Source: Simmondsia chinensis
Lineage: Eukaryota > Streptophyta > Magnoliopsida > Caryophyllales > Simmondsiaceae
Length of the DNA: 64,000 nt
Direction of reading: 5' to 3'
Assembly: GCA_018398585.1 (NCBI GenBank)
Contig: JAGTTD010000015.1
Span: 26,555,478 to 26,619,477, forward strand
Part shown: positions 11,495-36,171 of the stretch, one piece after another
How positions within the stretch are numbered: the first letter of the stretch is position 1
Layout: every line of letters begins with the position of its first letter
The notes under the pieces: generated by a model
What the model was told of the DNA's origin: nothing
The model's database searches: none
The model's input: only the letters and a program-made list of their open reading frames with translations
Position numbers and translations under genes: made by a program

Positions 11495-12225
11495 TCACCA
11501 ACTTAAGCCTTGACAAGTACCCCTACATATCACCTGTTTCCCATTCGCAGCAATTACACGTAGCCTCTTATCAGTATCAATCGGCCAATCAACTTTTGAG
11601 CGATAAAAATGTCTATGAAGTTATGAGTGCTTCAGCTATCAATCAAAACATCAATAATTTTCTGGTCGTGGTAACCATGTACTCACATTGTCTGATAGTC
11701 ATCGAGACCCTCAAGAGCATGGATCCAAATATGAGGGTCTGGGTCGGCCTCGAGCTCCAGCAAGGCAGTTGAATCAACAATATTTGCACCTTGGTCATCA
11801 TCCTCTACCTCAGCGGAGGTCAATGGAATTTGACTCCTATTTGGGTTCTTTACGTGTACTAGGGATGTACTTGAGCTACGGGGCCAATGGGTTGTAATGG
11901 GCTAGGTATGGTGGGGGAGCTATTTATTAGCGTTAGTCGGGCTACCACTAGATAAGCTAACTAGTGTGGGGAGGATGGGGGCCATTTTATTGGGTTTTTT
12001 CCTGCCACACGCACTAAGTGGGCATAGTTTTGCTCATGCAAGCGAGCCAAGACTAGGGTATCTTATAGGGTTGTAGGCTTAAACAACCTAACCCATACCG
12101 CTAACTCGACCTTCAAACGACCCAAAAACATACTAATATGTTGTGTCTCACTCAACCTGCAACGCTTAACAAGCAGCTCAAAGTTACTCAAGTACTCACT
12201 CAGTTCCTCGGTATGCTTTAATTGA
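11495..12225 (-). other. Degenerate gag/pol linker of the gypsy element
   Basis: No frame longer than about 70 codons. Low-identity remnants only. Confidence 0.35.
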
Positions 12226-12911
12226 CTACTCAGCTAATGGGTCATCCTTATTATTCGTAAAATGACCACGAACACTATTCGAATAGGCCCTCCATGGAAT
12301 AATGCTTCCTCTAGGCCACGCACCAACATATGTGCGATGCCAAGCCAAAGCATTCACTTCGAGGGCGATGCTAGCAAGCATGACCTTGTCCTCCTCAGGA
12401 GTTCTATACAAATTAAAGTACCTCTTGCACTTATACAGACAACCTCTAACATCCACGCCATCAAATCGAGGAAAATCAATGTAGTAAAGCAAATAGGAAA
12501 GTGATAGTTACCATCTTTGAGCTCACAAATATCGGGAGCACCAACATCGTCCTGCCATTGAGACACCTGGCCAGTTTGGACAATCGAGGGACGCACTCCA
12601 CCCTTGGAGCTGTGCAACACCGGTGTAAGACCTCAATTCAGAGCTCAGGTACTTCGGTCTCCAATTGCCCCTTGTAGATCGCTAACAATGTTCACAGTCG
12701 ATCCCATTTGGATCAATAATCCCTGAATCAACCGATTCATCTCATCCATTGAGTGGTTGTTTTGAGTAATATGAGCCTCCAGCTCATCTTGTCGATTGAA
12801 GAACGCAGCCCTCAGCTCGTTCCTCAACTCTTCTTATAGCACATTGAAGGTTATCCTCAAATTCTCTTCCAACTCTTTAAATGTAACTTGAGAGCCGGTA
12901 TTGTAAGTCAT
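12226..12911 (-). pseudogene. Ty3/gypsy gag, broken
   Basis: The start codon is at 12911-12909 and the first segment is MTYNTGSQVTFKELEENL. A coiled-coil-like segment NRQDELEAHITQNNHSMDEM (about 12800-12741) follows. The capsid-like segment is FPRFDGVDVRGCLYKCKRYF, then EEDKVMLASIALEVNALAWH (about 12475-12350), the usual retrotransposon gag signature. Stops and frameshifts around 12640 and 12835 split it. It would form the particle shell. Confidence 0.75.
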
Positions 12912-13062
12912 TATAGCTCAAATCCAAGGAAAGATAGGCTCTAATAAATGACTAGTAAGACATTTCATCGAACACCTTATGTGTGGAACTGGAATTGCAC
13001 CTTAATAGCCCTTTTATCTCTTGTACAAGCCTCTTCTGTATAGATTGAGCCGAGGAAAGTGT

Positions 13063-13400
13063 GCTCTGATACCAATTATTGTGATTTCAACTTCCAATCT
13101 CATACCAATCAATAGAGCAACCCAATCCAATACACGAAATCAATGCAATAATAGCGAAATCGTATAGTATATTTCACTATATAGGTAATAATTACAAGTA
13201 ACTTATATGTATATATTGTAATTTAGGGTTGATAGTAGAGGAAATGGAGGGAGACGAAAGAGAGAGAAAAGAGGGGAGAAGACACTATCTATATAGATTA
13301 CTATACCTTAGACATTCTTAACTAATAACATAACCTCTAAAATATCTTTTGAATCCTCTACTAACGATCATATCAAGCATCCGAGCATGCTTGACTACAC
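13063..13400 (-). mobile_element. Primer-binding site and 5' LTR of the minus-strand gypsy element
   Basis: The minus strand reads TGGTATCAGAGC at 13074-13063, complementary to the 3' end of initiator methionine tRNA. It follows an LTR that ends CA at 13081-13080. The LTR body (to at least about 13380) shares the pyrimidine-rich leader and TAGTAGAGGATTC block with 10560-10740. The outer end of the LTR is not defined. Confidence 0.6.
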
Positions 13401-13695
13401 TTCAAAGGCAAACACAATCAATTGGATTATAAGGCAACAACAAAATAGCTAGTCAAATAAGCATTAAAATACACAAAAAAAATTTAAATGTAACAATTAG
13501 TAAAACATTCTCTTGATTGCAACAATTGCTATAGTTGGAAATGCCAATACTATGGTGCAAAATAAAGAAAGATTGCAAAAATTGTAAAAAGAATGATAGA
13601 AATGAATACAATATTGTTGTTTTTCCAACAAATCAGTACTAATTTTTTGTTGAAATTGCAAACACTGACCATGTATTGCAGGGAAGCACTCTAGT

Positions 13696-13728
<33 letters not shown>

Positions 13729-14524
13729 GTTTAAATTCCCTACACCTATGTTACATCACAAGGTCCCCATTTTCTTCTTTGAAAAATGCTAGGGTCTATT
13801 GCCCATTTCCGCACTCAATAGGTGTCGCCCATGTTAGAAACTTTTTCTTCGTTAAAGTTTTTTTTTTCATTCCACTGAGCTAATCCTTCATATATAAACT
13901 AGTTGTTTCCCATGGGATGCACGATCAACTTTTATATTTTACATAATTCAGTTGCATATAAAATATTTGTATTTTTAATTAATATTTGTAATTAATTGTT
14001 TCGTTCAATGATTTTAGAGAATAAATATAAAGTTTATTAAACTTTTAGACTATTAATTAATCAAATAAGGTAAAGTGGTCGAAGCTATAGATTTTTGATA
14101 TTCAATAAAAGGTATTAAACAACTTTGTATGAATCTTGAATTACAATATTAAATCCGGCACTGCCCTCAACAAATTTGATAGCTTGATGTTTAAAATTGT
14201 ATTGTGCTAATGAATTTTGATGTTTTGCAACGATAATAGTATAATTTAATTGCATTATATTATTGAAGAAACATTGAACGTTTTTTGGTATAAATTTTGT
14301 TTTTTTTTTCAAGTTTCTTGAACTTTTTTTCCGAAAATTCCTTTCCACCAAGAAATTGATTTATGCATATATGTAGTATTTTCCTTTATGTCCTAATAAA
14401 TGAATTCCTTTTAAATTTTTTTTCAAAAAATATTTTTCGTCTTTTACTTTTCTTTTCTAATATTTTTTGATCAATTGAAATTTTATCAAAACTTATTTAC
14501 TTGTTAGTACATGTTGATATGAAG
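13401..14524. other. AT-rich spacer
   Basis: No gene seen. A T-homopolymer lies at 13698-13727. Simple AT-rich sequence otherwise. Confidence 0.4.
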
Positions 14525-14712
14525 TAGAGGTGAATAGAAATCGGTTCATGCCGTTCTACCTGATGGCACCAAGCATTTATCAGTCCAGTCTTCAGTCACA
14601 GTATATGAGCTTAATCAGTCTTCTTCTGGTCTAGTTCAAATCTGAAAAATCTGAAGACTGGACCAAAGGCCAATCAACATTAAATTTGTATTATGTATAC
14701 ATATACATATAC

Positions 14713-14770
<58 letters not shown>

Positions 14771-15044
14771 GTATATGTATAATCATATAATTATCCTTAA
14801 ATTTTATATATTATGCATGTTATATTATTATTATTTTTAAGCTTTTAACTTTGTATGGAAGATTTTCTTTATAATTGCATTTGTAGATGAAAAATCGGTC
14901 TAGTCTGCTTTTGATCGGTTTCTAATTAGTCTTAAATTGGACTAGCTCGATTTAATCAATCCGGTCCTCGGTCTCATAATTTGGTGCAGTTAAGTCTTCA
15001 GTCCGGTTCGATCCAATCCGGTCTTGGACCGATGTGCACCCCTA
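14525..15044. mobile_element. hAT-like MITE, about 520 bp
   Basis: Left end TAGAGGTGAATAGAAATCGG and right end (complement) TAGGGGTGCACATCGGTCC are inverted copies of a TAGGGGTG-type hAT terminus. Inside are many CCGGTCTTCAGTCC-like motifs and an (AT)n/(ACAT)n microsatellite at 14695-14780. The 8-bp flanks do not match exactly, so the target duplication is not confirmed. Confidence 0.55.
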
Positions 15045-16157
15045 AATGAACTACTCTATTGTTTTTCAATGTTTGTTGATTATTATATAAAGATATTTGC
15101 TTTATCTTTTGGGAACTTCTTTCAAATATAATTAAATATTTAAAATATTTTGCATTTTATAGAAATGTTGGAGGCCATAATGTTTTATACTTTATTATTT
15201 TTAATATTTTATTTTATATCTATAAAATAAGTAGAATGGATACATATTTTTAAAATAATATATATAGTTTTTTTTGTCGATTTCTTATACTTTTTTTCTT
15301 TTTGAAATTTAATCCCCAAAGTAAATAGACTGTGTACAATTTTTCTTGCAGGAGCATGAGTTATTTTGATTGTTTCTTTTTTATTGTTTAAAAGTTAGTA
15401 TGAAGGCCATAAGTTTTGAGGGATGGGAATTGAGATACCGAAAACTATGCTTTTTTTTTCCCCAGTGGATACATTTGAGAATTAAAGTGATTTCATGAGC
15501 CCTATAAGGTTTTTTTTTTTTTTTTGGGTTCTTAAAAATACATCGAATTGGAAAGGGATATGGGAGAACACTTATATATATATATATATATAAATATAAA
15601 TACATAAGTAAAGGCCATTAATAGTCTATTATCATAATAGAATTCTACAAAAATCTGCATAGAACCTTATTGTATGTATTTAATTATGTAAATAAGTAAA
15701 CTCACCATAATCATGCTTGAAGCATGACTATTTCTTGGGCTCTGCTTCGTTAGTGTGCTAGATTTTTCATCGAGAGTTTTCTATCTAATTATTGGGAGAA
15801 AAAAAAAAAGCATAACTATTGCTGAATTGACAATGCATCTTCCTCCTTACAGGCATCTTTTGTGAATTTGGTGGATGGACATGAAGAATGTTTAAATCCA
15901 CAATTTCATAATGTTTGATTTTGTCAAAAATTCAATGAAGCAGTTCAAAATCTTTTCCGTCTCTACTTTTTTTCTCCTTCTATCATTCTCTTTTTTTTTT
16001 TTTTTTCCCTTTTTGTTGGTTCTTTCTCTAATTCACGTATGACTATTTTGATTTATTGAAGTTCATTTTTTGGATTCACTTTGCTTTTATAATGAAAATA
16101 ACATTATGTAATTCCCCCACCCCATGATCATAAACTTGAGAAGCTAACTCCGCGTAA
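15045..16157. other. AT-rich spacer with simple repeats
   Basis: Contains T-runs (15508-15525, 15991-16007) and a (TA)n stretch near 15573-15592. No gene seen. Confidence 0.4.
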
Positions 16158-16349
16158 GAAAATATTAGGTGACACGGGATCATCGCGATGACGTGGTGAC
16201 CCCCCACTATTTCCTATACCCCATGTGTATTGGGAAGTTTTTTTCATTAATTAAAATTTATTATTTAAATTAATTTTAACTTAAAAATATGAGAAAATTT
16301 AGTGGGGTCACCACGTCATCGCGGTGACCTCGTGTCACCTAATAATTTC
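16158..16349. mobile_element. Palindromic MITE, about 190 bp
   Basis: The left arm TTAGGTGACACGGGATCATC continues with GCGATGACGTGGTGACC. Its complement on the right is TTAGGTGACACGAGGTCACC followed by GCGATGACGTGGTGACC. The arms match for about 50 bp with few differences and enclose an AT-rich loop. TA dinucleotides flank both TTAGGTGAC ends, compatible with a TA target duplication. Confidence 0.65.
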
Positions 16350-16708
16350 TCTGTCAGAAATGATGAGCGGGGTAGTTATGTCAATATTTTCTTTGTAAAT
16401 ATAGTATTTTGATATTTTAAAGCAAAAGACTTAGAAAATTAGGAAATAGGGAGGGAAGGTTTTGTAGAGAAGAAGGAACTTGTAGTTAAATATATAGAAG
16501 ATATATAGATAGATATGAAAATCAATGTTATGTACATATCTTTAGTCCAAAAATAAATAATATAAATATTTTTAAAGCTCAAGTCAATTCAATAGGTAAA
16601 ATCCAAATAATAATTTTATACCACATAATAGTATTGCTCTTCTTTAAGCATAACTAGCTCAACTTTATTTTGAAATTAAATTGAGGTAATATAAATAAAA
16701 AAAGAAAC

Positions 16709-17485
16709 TAAGGGCCTTTTTTGGCTTAGCTTATTATAGAAAAATAAATTACTTTTTAAAAAAATATTTTTCTAAGATTTGGAAAGTGTTGTACAACCAT
16801 AAAAAACAATACTTTTTATCAACATAAGCTGTTTTTCTGCTTTTAAGTACAAGCAAAAATTTGATGTTTCTTCATTTAAGTACCAGTAGAAGTAAAAATT
16901 AAATAATTAAGAAAATTTTAGTTCAAGTATGTTTAAGTTAGTTAATATATTTAAAAACCAATTTATATATTTAAAAAATAATTTATACATTTATATATTT
17001 TAAAAATTATATTAAATATGAAAAAAATTTAATAATATAATTATAATATCAAGAAAATTTTTTGAATATTTAAAAAATATTTTAAATATTTATGAAAAAT
17101 ATTTTTAATATTTTATAAATATTGAAAAAATATTTTAAAGCTTACAAAATAGTTTTTAAAAGTATTTAAAAGATATTTTATATATTTAGGAAATATTTTA
17201 AAAATAAAAATTTTAAATATTTAAAAAACATATTATATATTTGAAATGGTTCTTGGATAATTGTTTTCAACTATAAAATACTTTAATGTTCTTTTTGTTA
17301 ATTTTATAGAAAAAATACTTTTTAAACATTGACCAAACACTCATAATATTATAATAAGTGCTTCTTTATTGGTTAAATCAAACACAAACTGCTTATTTGA
17401 AACGATACTTTTTACAAAAGTACTTTTACGAAAAGTGTTTTTAAAAAAGCGATTTTTTTTTATGGCAATGCCAAACAGGCTCTAA
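16709..17485. mobile_element. Tourist-like (PIF/Harbinger) non-autonomous element, 771 bp
   Basis: The left terminus GGGCCTTTTTTGGCTTAGC and the right terminus (complement) GAGCCTGTTTGGCATTGCC are inverted, and both are flanked by TAA (16709-16711, 17483-17485). TAA duplications with GGGCCTGTTTGG-type ends are typical of Tourist elements. The interior is very AT-rich and non-coding. Confidence 0.65.
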
Positions 17486-17984
17486 ATTTACATAATCAAA
17501 AAGTAGTAGGATTATGGTGTAATTCACCTAAAATTTTTGAGATAACTAATGTTATCCCGTGCAATGCACGGAGGATAATATTAGGCATGCCCGACTCAGG
17601 AAATGTTCCAAACCAACTCGACTAGCTAAGTTGGTGGGTAAAAACAAGGCTACCCAAGCATCATAGCGGGTTAGGTCAATAGTTTGATAACTTCTTCTGT
17701 CTGAATTGAGCTTGGTCTGACCCACAATCCCATCTACAACCCGTTGCTACTCATGTCTGACACATTTGACCTATTAGACCTGACTCGGTTTGACCTGTTG
17801 TGTAGACAGGTGTAACCCTATTCGACTAATCCAAGCCACTTCGCTATGACAATTATTATGTTATATATTTTCCTTTTTTATGGGAGAATTATGACAAGTT
17901 ATAACTTATTTTTGAATTCTATTTTTTTGATGAATATTTAAAGATTCCCCTCTAAAATTGTTAGAAATAGGGTTTGGAGAGGTT

Positions 17985-18240
17985 TTTAAACTCATGGTAT
18001 AAAATATTTTTAAAAAAGATTTGACCAACTTTTAGACATAAGAATAAAAAGGACTATAACATTTTTGAATTAATAAAAATGCTTATAAGTTTTTTGTCGT
18101 TTTAATAAAATGGCTCTTATTCAGCACAATGGCTTCATTTTTCGTCAATAGAGCTAACGTGACAACTGTTTTTGTTAATGCTACAGTAAAATAAAAAAAT
18201 ACATTTCAATAACCACATTTTTAAATAAAATAAGCGAAAA
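17985..18240. repeat. Fragment related to the foldback MITE at 51469-52002
   Basis: Shares TTTTTGAATTAATAAAAATG, TTTTTTGTCGTTTTAATAAAA, and the block TCATTTTTCGTCAATAGAGC followed by GTGACAACTGTTTTTGTTAATGC, with the left half of the later element. Only one arm is present. Confidence 0.5.
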
Positions 18241-18579
18241 CATAATAATTAGAGCTACATTTCTCACATCAAATTAAACAATGATCAATTATTCAACTTA
18301 AATATGTAGGAAAAAATTCAAAAACATAATAATTAGAGCTACATTACTGGCCTTAAATCAAGAAATGATAGATTTATTCACATTGAATATATAGAAGACG
18401 TTAAACTCAAACAATGTGATGTGACGAACAATAAAAATGTGTTTAATAATATTATGAAAATAGGTTTTGGAAGAATTTTTGTTTTTATCATAGAATAATT
18501 GTTGGGTTTGTTTCATAATATTTGTTAGATACTGATTATGCGTAGTTACAATATTGAAAAAAATTACTCTATTTATTTG

Positions 18580-18660
18580 AGGATAAACAAAGATTAGCTA
18601 TAGTATTTGAAGATAAACATGGGTAGAATATGAGTAGTTACAGTATTTTATTTTTATTTT
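18580..18660. repeat. Outlying copies of the AGATAAACATGGGTAGA minisatellite
   Basis: Two monomer-like segments (GAGGATAAACAAAGATTAGC and GAAGATAAACATGGGTAGA) match the array at 20385-20645. They lie on the other side of the LINE at 18815-20360. Confidence 0.55.
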
Positions 18661-18814
18661 CAGTTACTATTTTTCAACTTTATTAATTAATATATTATTG
18701 AAAATAATTTAATAATAATTTAGTAATATATTACTCATGAAAAATTAAATTTGTTAAAAAAAGCACTGAAATCGTAAAGAAATAAGATGATGGTTGGGCT
18801 TTAAAAATTTGATT

Positions 18815-20360
18815 ACAACAACAACAATCCCAGTGCTTCGCGGCTCTCGCTAAAGCAGGGTCTGGGAGGGGTATATGTACGCAGCCATACCCCTTTCGAG
18901 TGGAAAGGAGACTGTTTCCGAGGACCCCCATCCTGAAGTACAGGAGCGCCTGCAAATAAAACCATCAATTTATCGCCAAATGAGTGAAGGAAATAGACAT
19001 GCAAGCATCTAAGTATGTATGTAAGCCAAGAAAACATTCGAGTCATCAGAGGATAAACTAATCAGCATATAAGTCACCACTTGCGGCTATAACTGCCTAG
19101 GAATCTTAAACTACAAGTCGCTTGCCGCCCTATTCTACGCTGCCACATCCGCTACCCTTATACTAACCCTCCATCGTGCCCTATCTGAGGCCATCTCCTC
19201 TCTCAGGTTTAGGTGGGTTAAGTAGTGACGGATCGTCTCCAGCCAACTCTTCTTTGGCCTTCCCCTCCCTCTTCTACCTAGCATCGTCTGAAGCTGTTCA
19301 CACCTCTTGACTGGGGCTGTTGTCGGTCTCCTGCTAACATGTCCAAACCATCTTAGGCGATGCTCCCGCAATTTATCCTCGATCGAGGCTACACCCAGTT
19401 TACCTCTTATTACATCATTCCTGATCCTATCCCTCCTTGTGTGGCCACACATCCAGCGCGGCATCCTCATCTCTGCTACCTTCATCCTCTGTGTTTGATT
19501 CTGTTTCATTGGTCGACACTCTGCCCTATATAACATAGCCGGTCTTACTACCGTCCTATAGTATTTTCCCTTTAGCTTTAACGGGAACTTTCTATCACAC
19601 AGCACCCCGGATGCCATCCTCCACTTCTGCCAGCCTACTTTAATCCTGTTGTTGATATCCTCATCCACCTCACCATTCTGGTGTATCATGGATCCCAGGT
19701 ATTTGAAACTTTCCTTATTCGGTAAGGTCTCCGATTCGATCTTGACCTCCTCTGTACTAATCGTGGTGGAATGATCGAATTTGAATTCCAAGTACTCAGT
19801 CTTAGATCTGCTAATCCTTAAACCCTTTGATTCTAAAGCACCTCTCCACAATTCCAACTTCTCGTTTATGTCTGCTCGGGAATCCCCTATCAAAACTATG
19901 TCATCTGTAAAAAGCATACACCAAGGTACCTCTCCTTAGATGTGTCTAGTGAGCTCGTCCATCACTAGAATGAATAGAAAGGGACTCAAGGCAGAACCCT
20001 GGTGCACCCCAACTGTAATAGGAAAAGTGTCTATCTCCCCTTCCCCTGTGCGCACATTAGTATGTGCCTCATCATACATGTCCTTAATGGCCCGAATATA
20101 AGGCATTAGGATGCCTCTCCTACCCAACACCCTCCATAGTACCTCTCTTGGCACTCTATCATATGCCTTCTCCAACTCAATGAAGACCATGTGGAGATCC
20201 TTTTGTCTCTCCCTATACTGTTCTATTGTTCGCCTTAACAGGTGGATGGTTTCTGTTGTTGATCTCCCAGGTATGAACCCGAACTGGTTTTCAGTCACGT
20301 CTGTCTGTTGCTGTAGCCTCCTTTCTATGACTCGCTTCCAAAGCTTGAGAGTGTGACATA
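18815..20360 (-). mobile_element. 5'-truncated RTE LINE (minus strand)
   Basis: The second LINE copy runs right to left. The RT fragment at 20298-19936 has [29 protein letters not shown] and [17 protein letters not shown] at about 19938 separates it from the 260-codon remainder (19917-19135) with FTDDIVLIG, KYLGSMIHQNGEVDED and [12 protein letters not shown]. The catalytic motif reads FTDD instead of FADD. The 3' UTR (19134-18939) leads into the shared 3' domain (18938-18815), which ends in TTGTTGTTGT. Endonuclease and the 5' half of RT are missing. Confidence 0.87.
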
Positions 20361-20384
20361 TGTAACTTTAATATAATAAAATCT

Positions 20385-20645
20385 TAAAAATTTAAAGATA
20401 AAAGTATGGGTAGATATGGATAGTTATAGTATTTTATTTTATTTTGAGGATAAACATGGGTAGATACGGATAGTTACAGTGTTTTATTTTATTTTGAAGA
20501 TAAACATAGGTAGATATAGATAATTACAGTGTTTTATTTTATTTTTTAAAGATAAACATGGGTAGATATGGGTAGTTGCAGTGTTTTATTTTTTTAGGAT
20601 AAACATGGGTAGATATTGGTAATTACAGTGTTTTATTTTATTTTT
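20385..20645. repeat. Minisatellite, about five units of roughly 55-60 bp
   Basis: The repeated unit is approximately AAGATAAACATGGGTAGATA followed by TGGATAGTTACAGTGTTTTATTTTATTTT. Units begin near 20390, 20450, 20500, 20555 and 20600. Further copies lie at 18580-18660 beyond the LINE. Confidence 0.75.
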
Positions 20646-20744
20646 TTCTTTAATTTGCCAAGTGGCCTAGAATTTTTGCTTTGGTGGATGGAAAACTTTT
20701 GAGAAACTAAAGAATTTTTACTTAATAAGTAGTATATAGATAGA

Positions 20745-20934
20745 TTAGGGCATAGTGGTAGAGGTAGGTGAGGGGATAGAGTATTGCTTTAAGTCAAAAG
20801 ATATGTAGTTCGACTTACCCTTGAATCTCTCCTTAAAAAATTCTTCACTTACTAGTTCACGTGGTTTGTAGGCTGCCAAATTTACTAGATAAGTGGGTTC
20901 GTCGTCGTTAGCAAAAACCACACTCATAAAAAAA
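20745..20934 (+). mobile_element. tRNA-type SINE with poly-A tail
   Basis: An A-box-like GGGCATAGTGGTAGAGG lies at about 20748-20764 and resembles TAGCTCAGTGGTAGAGC. A B-box-like GTAGTTCGACTTACC (about 20806-20820) is followed by about 115 bp of unrelated sequence and an A-run ending at 20934. The box spacing is longer than in a tRNA, so this is not a tRNA gene. RNA polymerase III transcription is inferred. No clear target duplication was found. Confidence 0.5.
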
Positions 20935-22090
20935 AGGCCAAATTATGGAAAGACCCCAAAAACTTTACAATTAAACAAAACATACCCCATGCACTTTCAA
21001 TTTCTTAAAATAGCCCCTTGAACTTTATAATTAAATATACCACACCCCCTGCATTTTTAATTTCTTAAAATAGCCCCTTGAACTTTATTATTAAACATAA
21101 CACACCCCCTGCACTTTCAATTTTATAAAATAACCCTTTGAACTTTATAATTAAACACAATATATTCCCTACACTTTCAGTTTAACCCTTAAATTTTCTT
21201 ATCATGCAAAACTCACCCCTTGAACTTTGTTACTAAACCCCTTAGACAATAATAAATTTAAAATTAAAAAAATAAAATTAAAAATTTTGAAGCAAAATAT
21301 GAAAAATAATTTTTTGAAAAATATTTGAAAAAAATATAATAATATTTTTAACTTTGATTTTTTAATATTTTAAATTTTGAATTTTGCACAATTTTTTAAT
21401 TTTAAATTTATTAATCTAATTTGAAAATTATATTTTAAAAAATTCTTATATTTTTCTTATAATATTTTTATTAAATTTTAAAAATATTTTATTATATTTT
21501 TAAATTATAATATTATTACTATATTTCACTAAAAGAATAATTTTATGTAAAATTTATTATCTTATCTTTTTCTTAAAAACACAAAACTCGTATCTTTTGC
21601 ATAAAGATAGAAAATTCATATATATTTTTATGCAAAAGCAGAAAATTTATGATTTTAATTTGATACTTTTTAAAATTTTAAATTTATTAATCTAATTTTT
21701 TTCTAAGTTAAAAAATATTATTATAGTTTTTAAAACTTTTTCCAAATTTTTTTCATAATTTGTTTTGAATTTTTTACTTTCAAATTTATTAATATTGAGG
21801 GGTGAGTTGAGTGTATTAACAAAGTTTGTGTGTTAAGTTATAATATTTACAAAGTTTAGGGGCAATTTTTTAAAATTGAAAGTATATAAAGTGTATTGTG
21901 TTTAATTTTAAAGTTTAGGGGTGTATTATGTGTAATAATAAAGCTCAAGGAATTATTTTAATAAAATTAAAAGTAAAGAGGGTGTATTATGTCTAATTAT
22001 AAAGTTTAGAAATTATTTTATAAAATTAAAAGTATAAAATATATATTATATTTAATTGTAAAATTCAGAAATCTTTTCATAATTTGGCTT
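20935..22090. mobile_element. Large foldback element with inverted terminal tandem arrays
   Basis: The left end AGGCCAAATTATGGAAAGAC and the complement of the right end AAGCCAAATTATGAAAAGAT are inverted copies. Each arm consists of about four units of roughly 60 bp built on CCCCTTGAACTTTATAATTAAA, with CACACCCCCTGCACTTTC between them. The right arm carries the same units inverted. The centre (about 21240-21790) is very AT-rich. No ORF. MULE-like or foldback class is inferred. Confidence 0.6.
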
Positions 22091-22403
22091 AAAAAAAAAA
22101 AGGTTCACTTAACCCTAGCATCTTCTTCCCCTCCTCTCTAGCTTTCACACCCTACGTCGAGCTCCACTCACAACCACCGCCGCGCGCCCCGCCGCGCCAC
22201 GCCGCGCTGCGCTGCGAGGCACCCCGCCACAACAGCAGCAAGTACGCCGGTCCGGCGTCTTTCCGCAAAATAGGCGTCCTCTCCGGCGTTCTCAACGATC
22301 TCCGCCGCACCACCAAGTGATTTACCCCTTCGCAATTGTTTTCTCTCTCTCTAGTGGTGAGCTCCGTAATTTTACCGCTCCCAAGTCGGTTAGTTTTTAA
22401 TTT
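22091..22403 (+). other. GC-rich island with a short open frame, identity unknown
   Basis: A CG-rich stretch (22170-22320) stands out from AT-rich surroundings. One frame at about 22230-22315 reads NSSKYAGPASFRKIGVLSGV and continues NDLRRTTK before a stop or a possible GTGATT donor. It could be a relic first exon or a 5' UTR. I do not recognise it. Confidence 0.3.
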
Positions 22404-23027
22404 TTGGGATATTTGTAACTAATTCTATATACTTTGCTCTAGTGTTAATTATTTAGTGTCTCTACTTTTTATATCGTGTCAATTTAGTTCTATGATAAAA
22501 GAAAATTACGTGATTTTTAGCCATATAATCATATTAGATGTAAGTGACTCATTACAAATTCACCCGTTGAATCAATTTAACTCAACTCCTGTGTCGAATA
22601 GGCAACTAAAGCGGTGGGTGCCTCTCCTCCGCTGTCTTGCCCCTCCACAACACCAAACACTGTCGCCGTGCCCAAGTCGGGTTAGTTTTTAATTGTTGGG
22701 TTATTTATACCAAATGTTACTATACTTTGCTCTTGTATTTTTAATTATGTCAGTTTAGTCTCTCTAAAATCTATATTATGTCAATTTAGTCATATGGTGA
22801 AGAAATAATGACATAATTTTTAGTGGTAAGATTATATTAGATGCAAGTAATCTACTATAAATCCACCCATTTACTTAATTTGACCTAACATGTGGTTGTA
22901 CTATTAAAATTTCATAAACATAATAACATAAAGTTTACTTTAAGGATCAAATTGACACAATATTACTTTTAAAGAGATTAAATTGACACAATTAAAAGAA
23001 TGAGGACTAAATTAACATAATAACCCT
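22404..23027. repeat. Two tandem copies related to the GGGTTATTNACACCAAA MITE
   Basis: CCCAAGTCGG-TTAGTTTTTAATT occurs at about 22380 and again at about 22672, each followed by GGGATATTT/GGGTTATTT and ACTTTGCTCT. The second copy ends with AACATAATAACCC, the complement of its own start. The family is the same as at 4745-5121. Confidence 0.5.
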
Positions 23028-23756
23028 TAGTTATCTTTTACTCCTTGTTCTAATCATGCCGCGGCCACATAGAGGCTACCGCCGCCAAGACTTGCGACTC
23101 ACCTGTGCTCGGACTATTAAGGTCTGGTGTTCCGGCCACGCTCGGACTAGTATCATTGTTCAATTTGCTTCACCGAAAGTGTCATATATATAGAATAGGA
23201 AAATGTTTATAGCAAAATGTTGTTGATGTATTGATGATTATAATAATTGATATATCAACAATGTCAATGTTTCAATAAAAGAAATAATGCATTAAAATAA
23301 AAAATTCATTAAATTCCAATGTAAACTACCAGTACGTTGCCGAAATCATGTGTCGTTTTAGTAGTTTTTGGCAAAAATAATCAAATTCTAATGAAGTTAC
23401 TTGTATATTATAGAAATTATGTTTTACTTTAGCATTTTTTAACAAAAATCTATCAAATGTTGGTGTGCCTAATTGATAAAATTTTAAAGTTTCGTTGTAC
23501 TTAAGTGATAAAATTTTTGAACATCAAGGGACCTTATTATATATTTTGAAATGTGAAGTTATCTAGGTGTTAAAAGTTAAACCTCAGGTCCCCAAATGAT
23601 AATTTTCCTATAAAATAATTAGCATGTATGTTATTTTCCTTTCTTTCTCTGTTCTGTTTTTCAAAATTTTCCTCCCGTGGATTAACAGACGAAACGATTC
23701 CACAGACAGCGGTTAGTGCTGTTTTCTTCTCCAACTCCCTACAGTCTTCTAAGTGA
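23028..23756 (+). promoter_or_regulatory. Upstream region and probable 5' UTR of adenylosuccinate lyase
   Basis: 23400-23612 contains a degenerate right arm of the MULE-type MITE seen at 33374 (CCAAATGATAATTTTCC). From 23635 to 23756 a C/T-rich leader of plant 5' UTR type precedes the start codon. No TATA box can be assigned with confidence. Confidence 0.35.
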
Positions 23757-36171
<12,415 letters not shown>

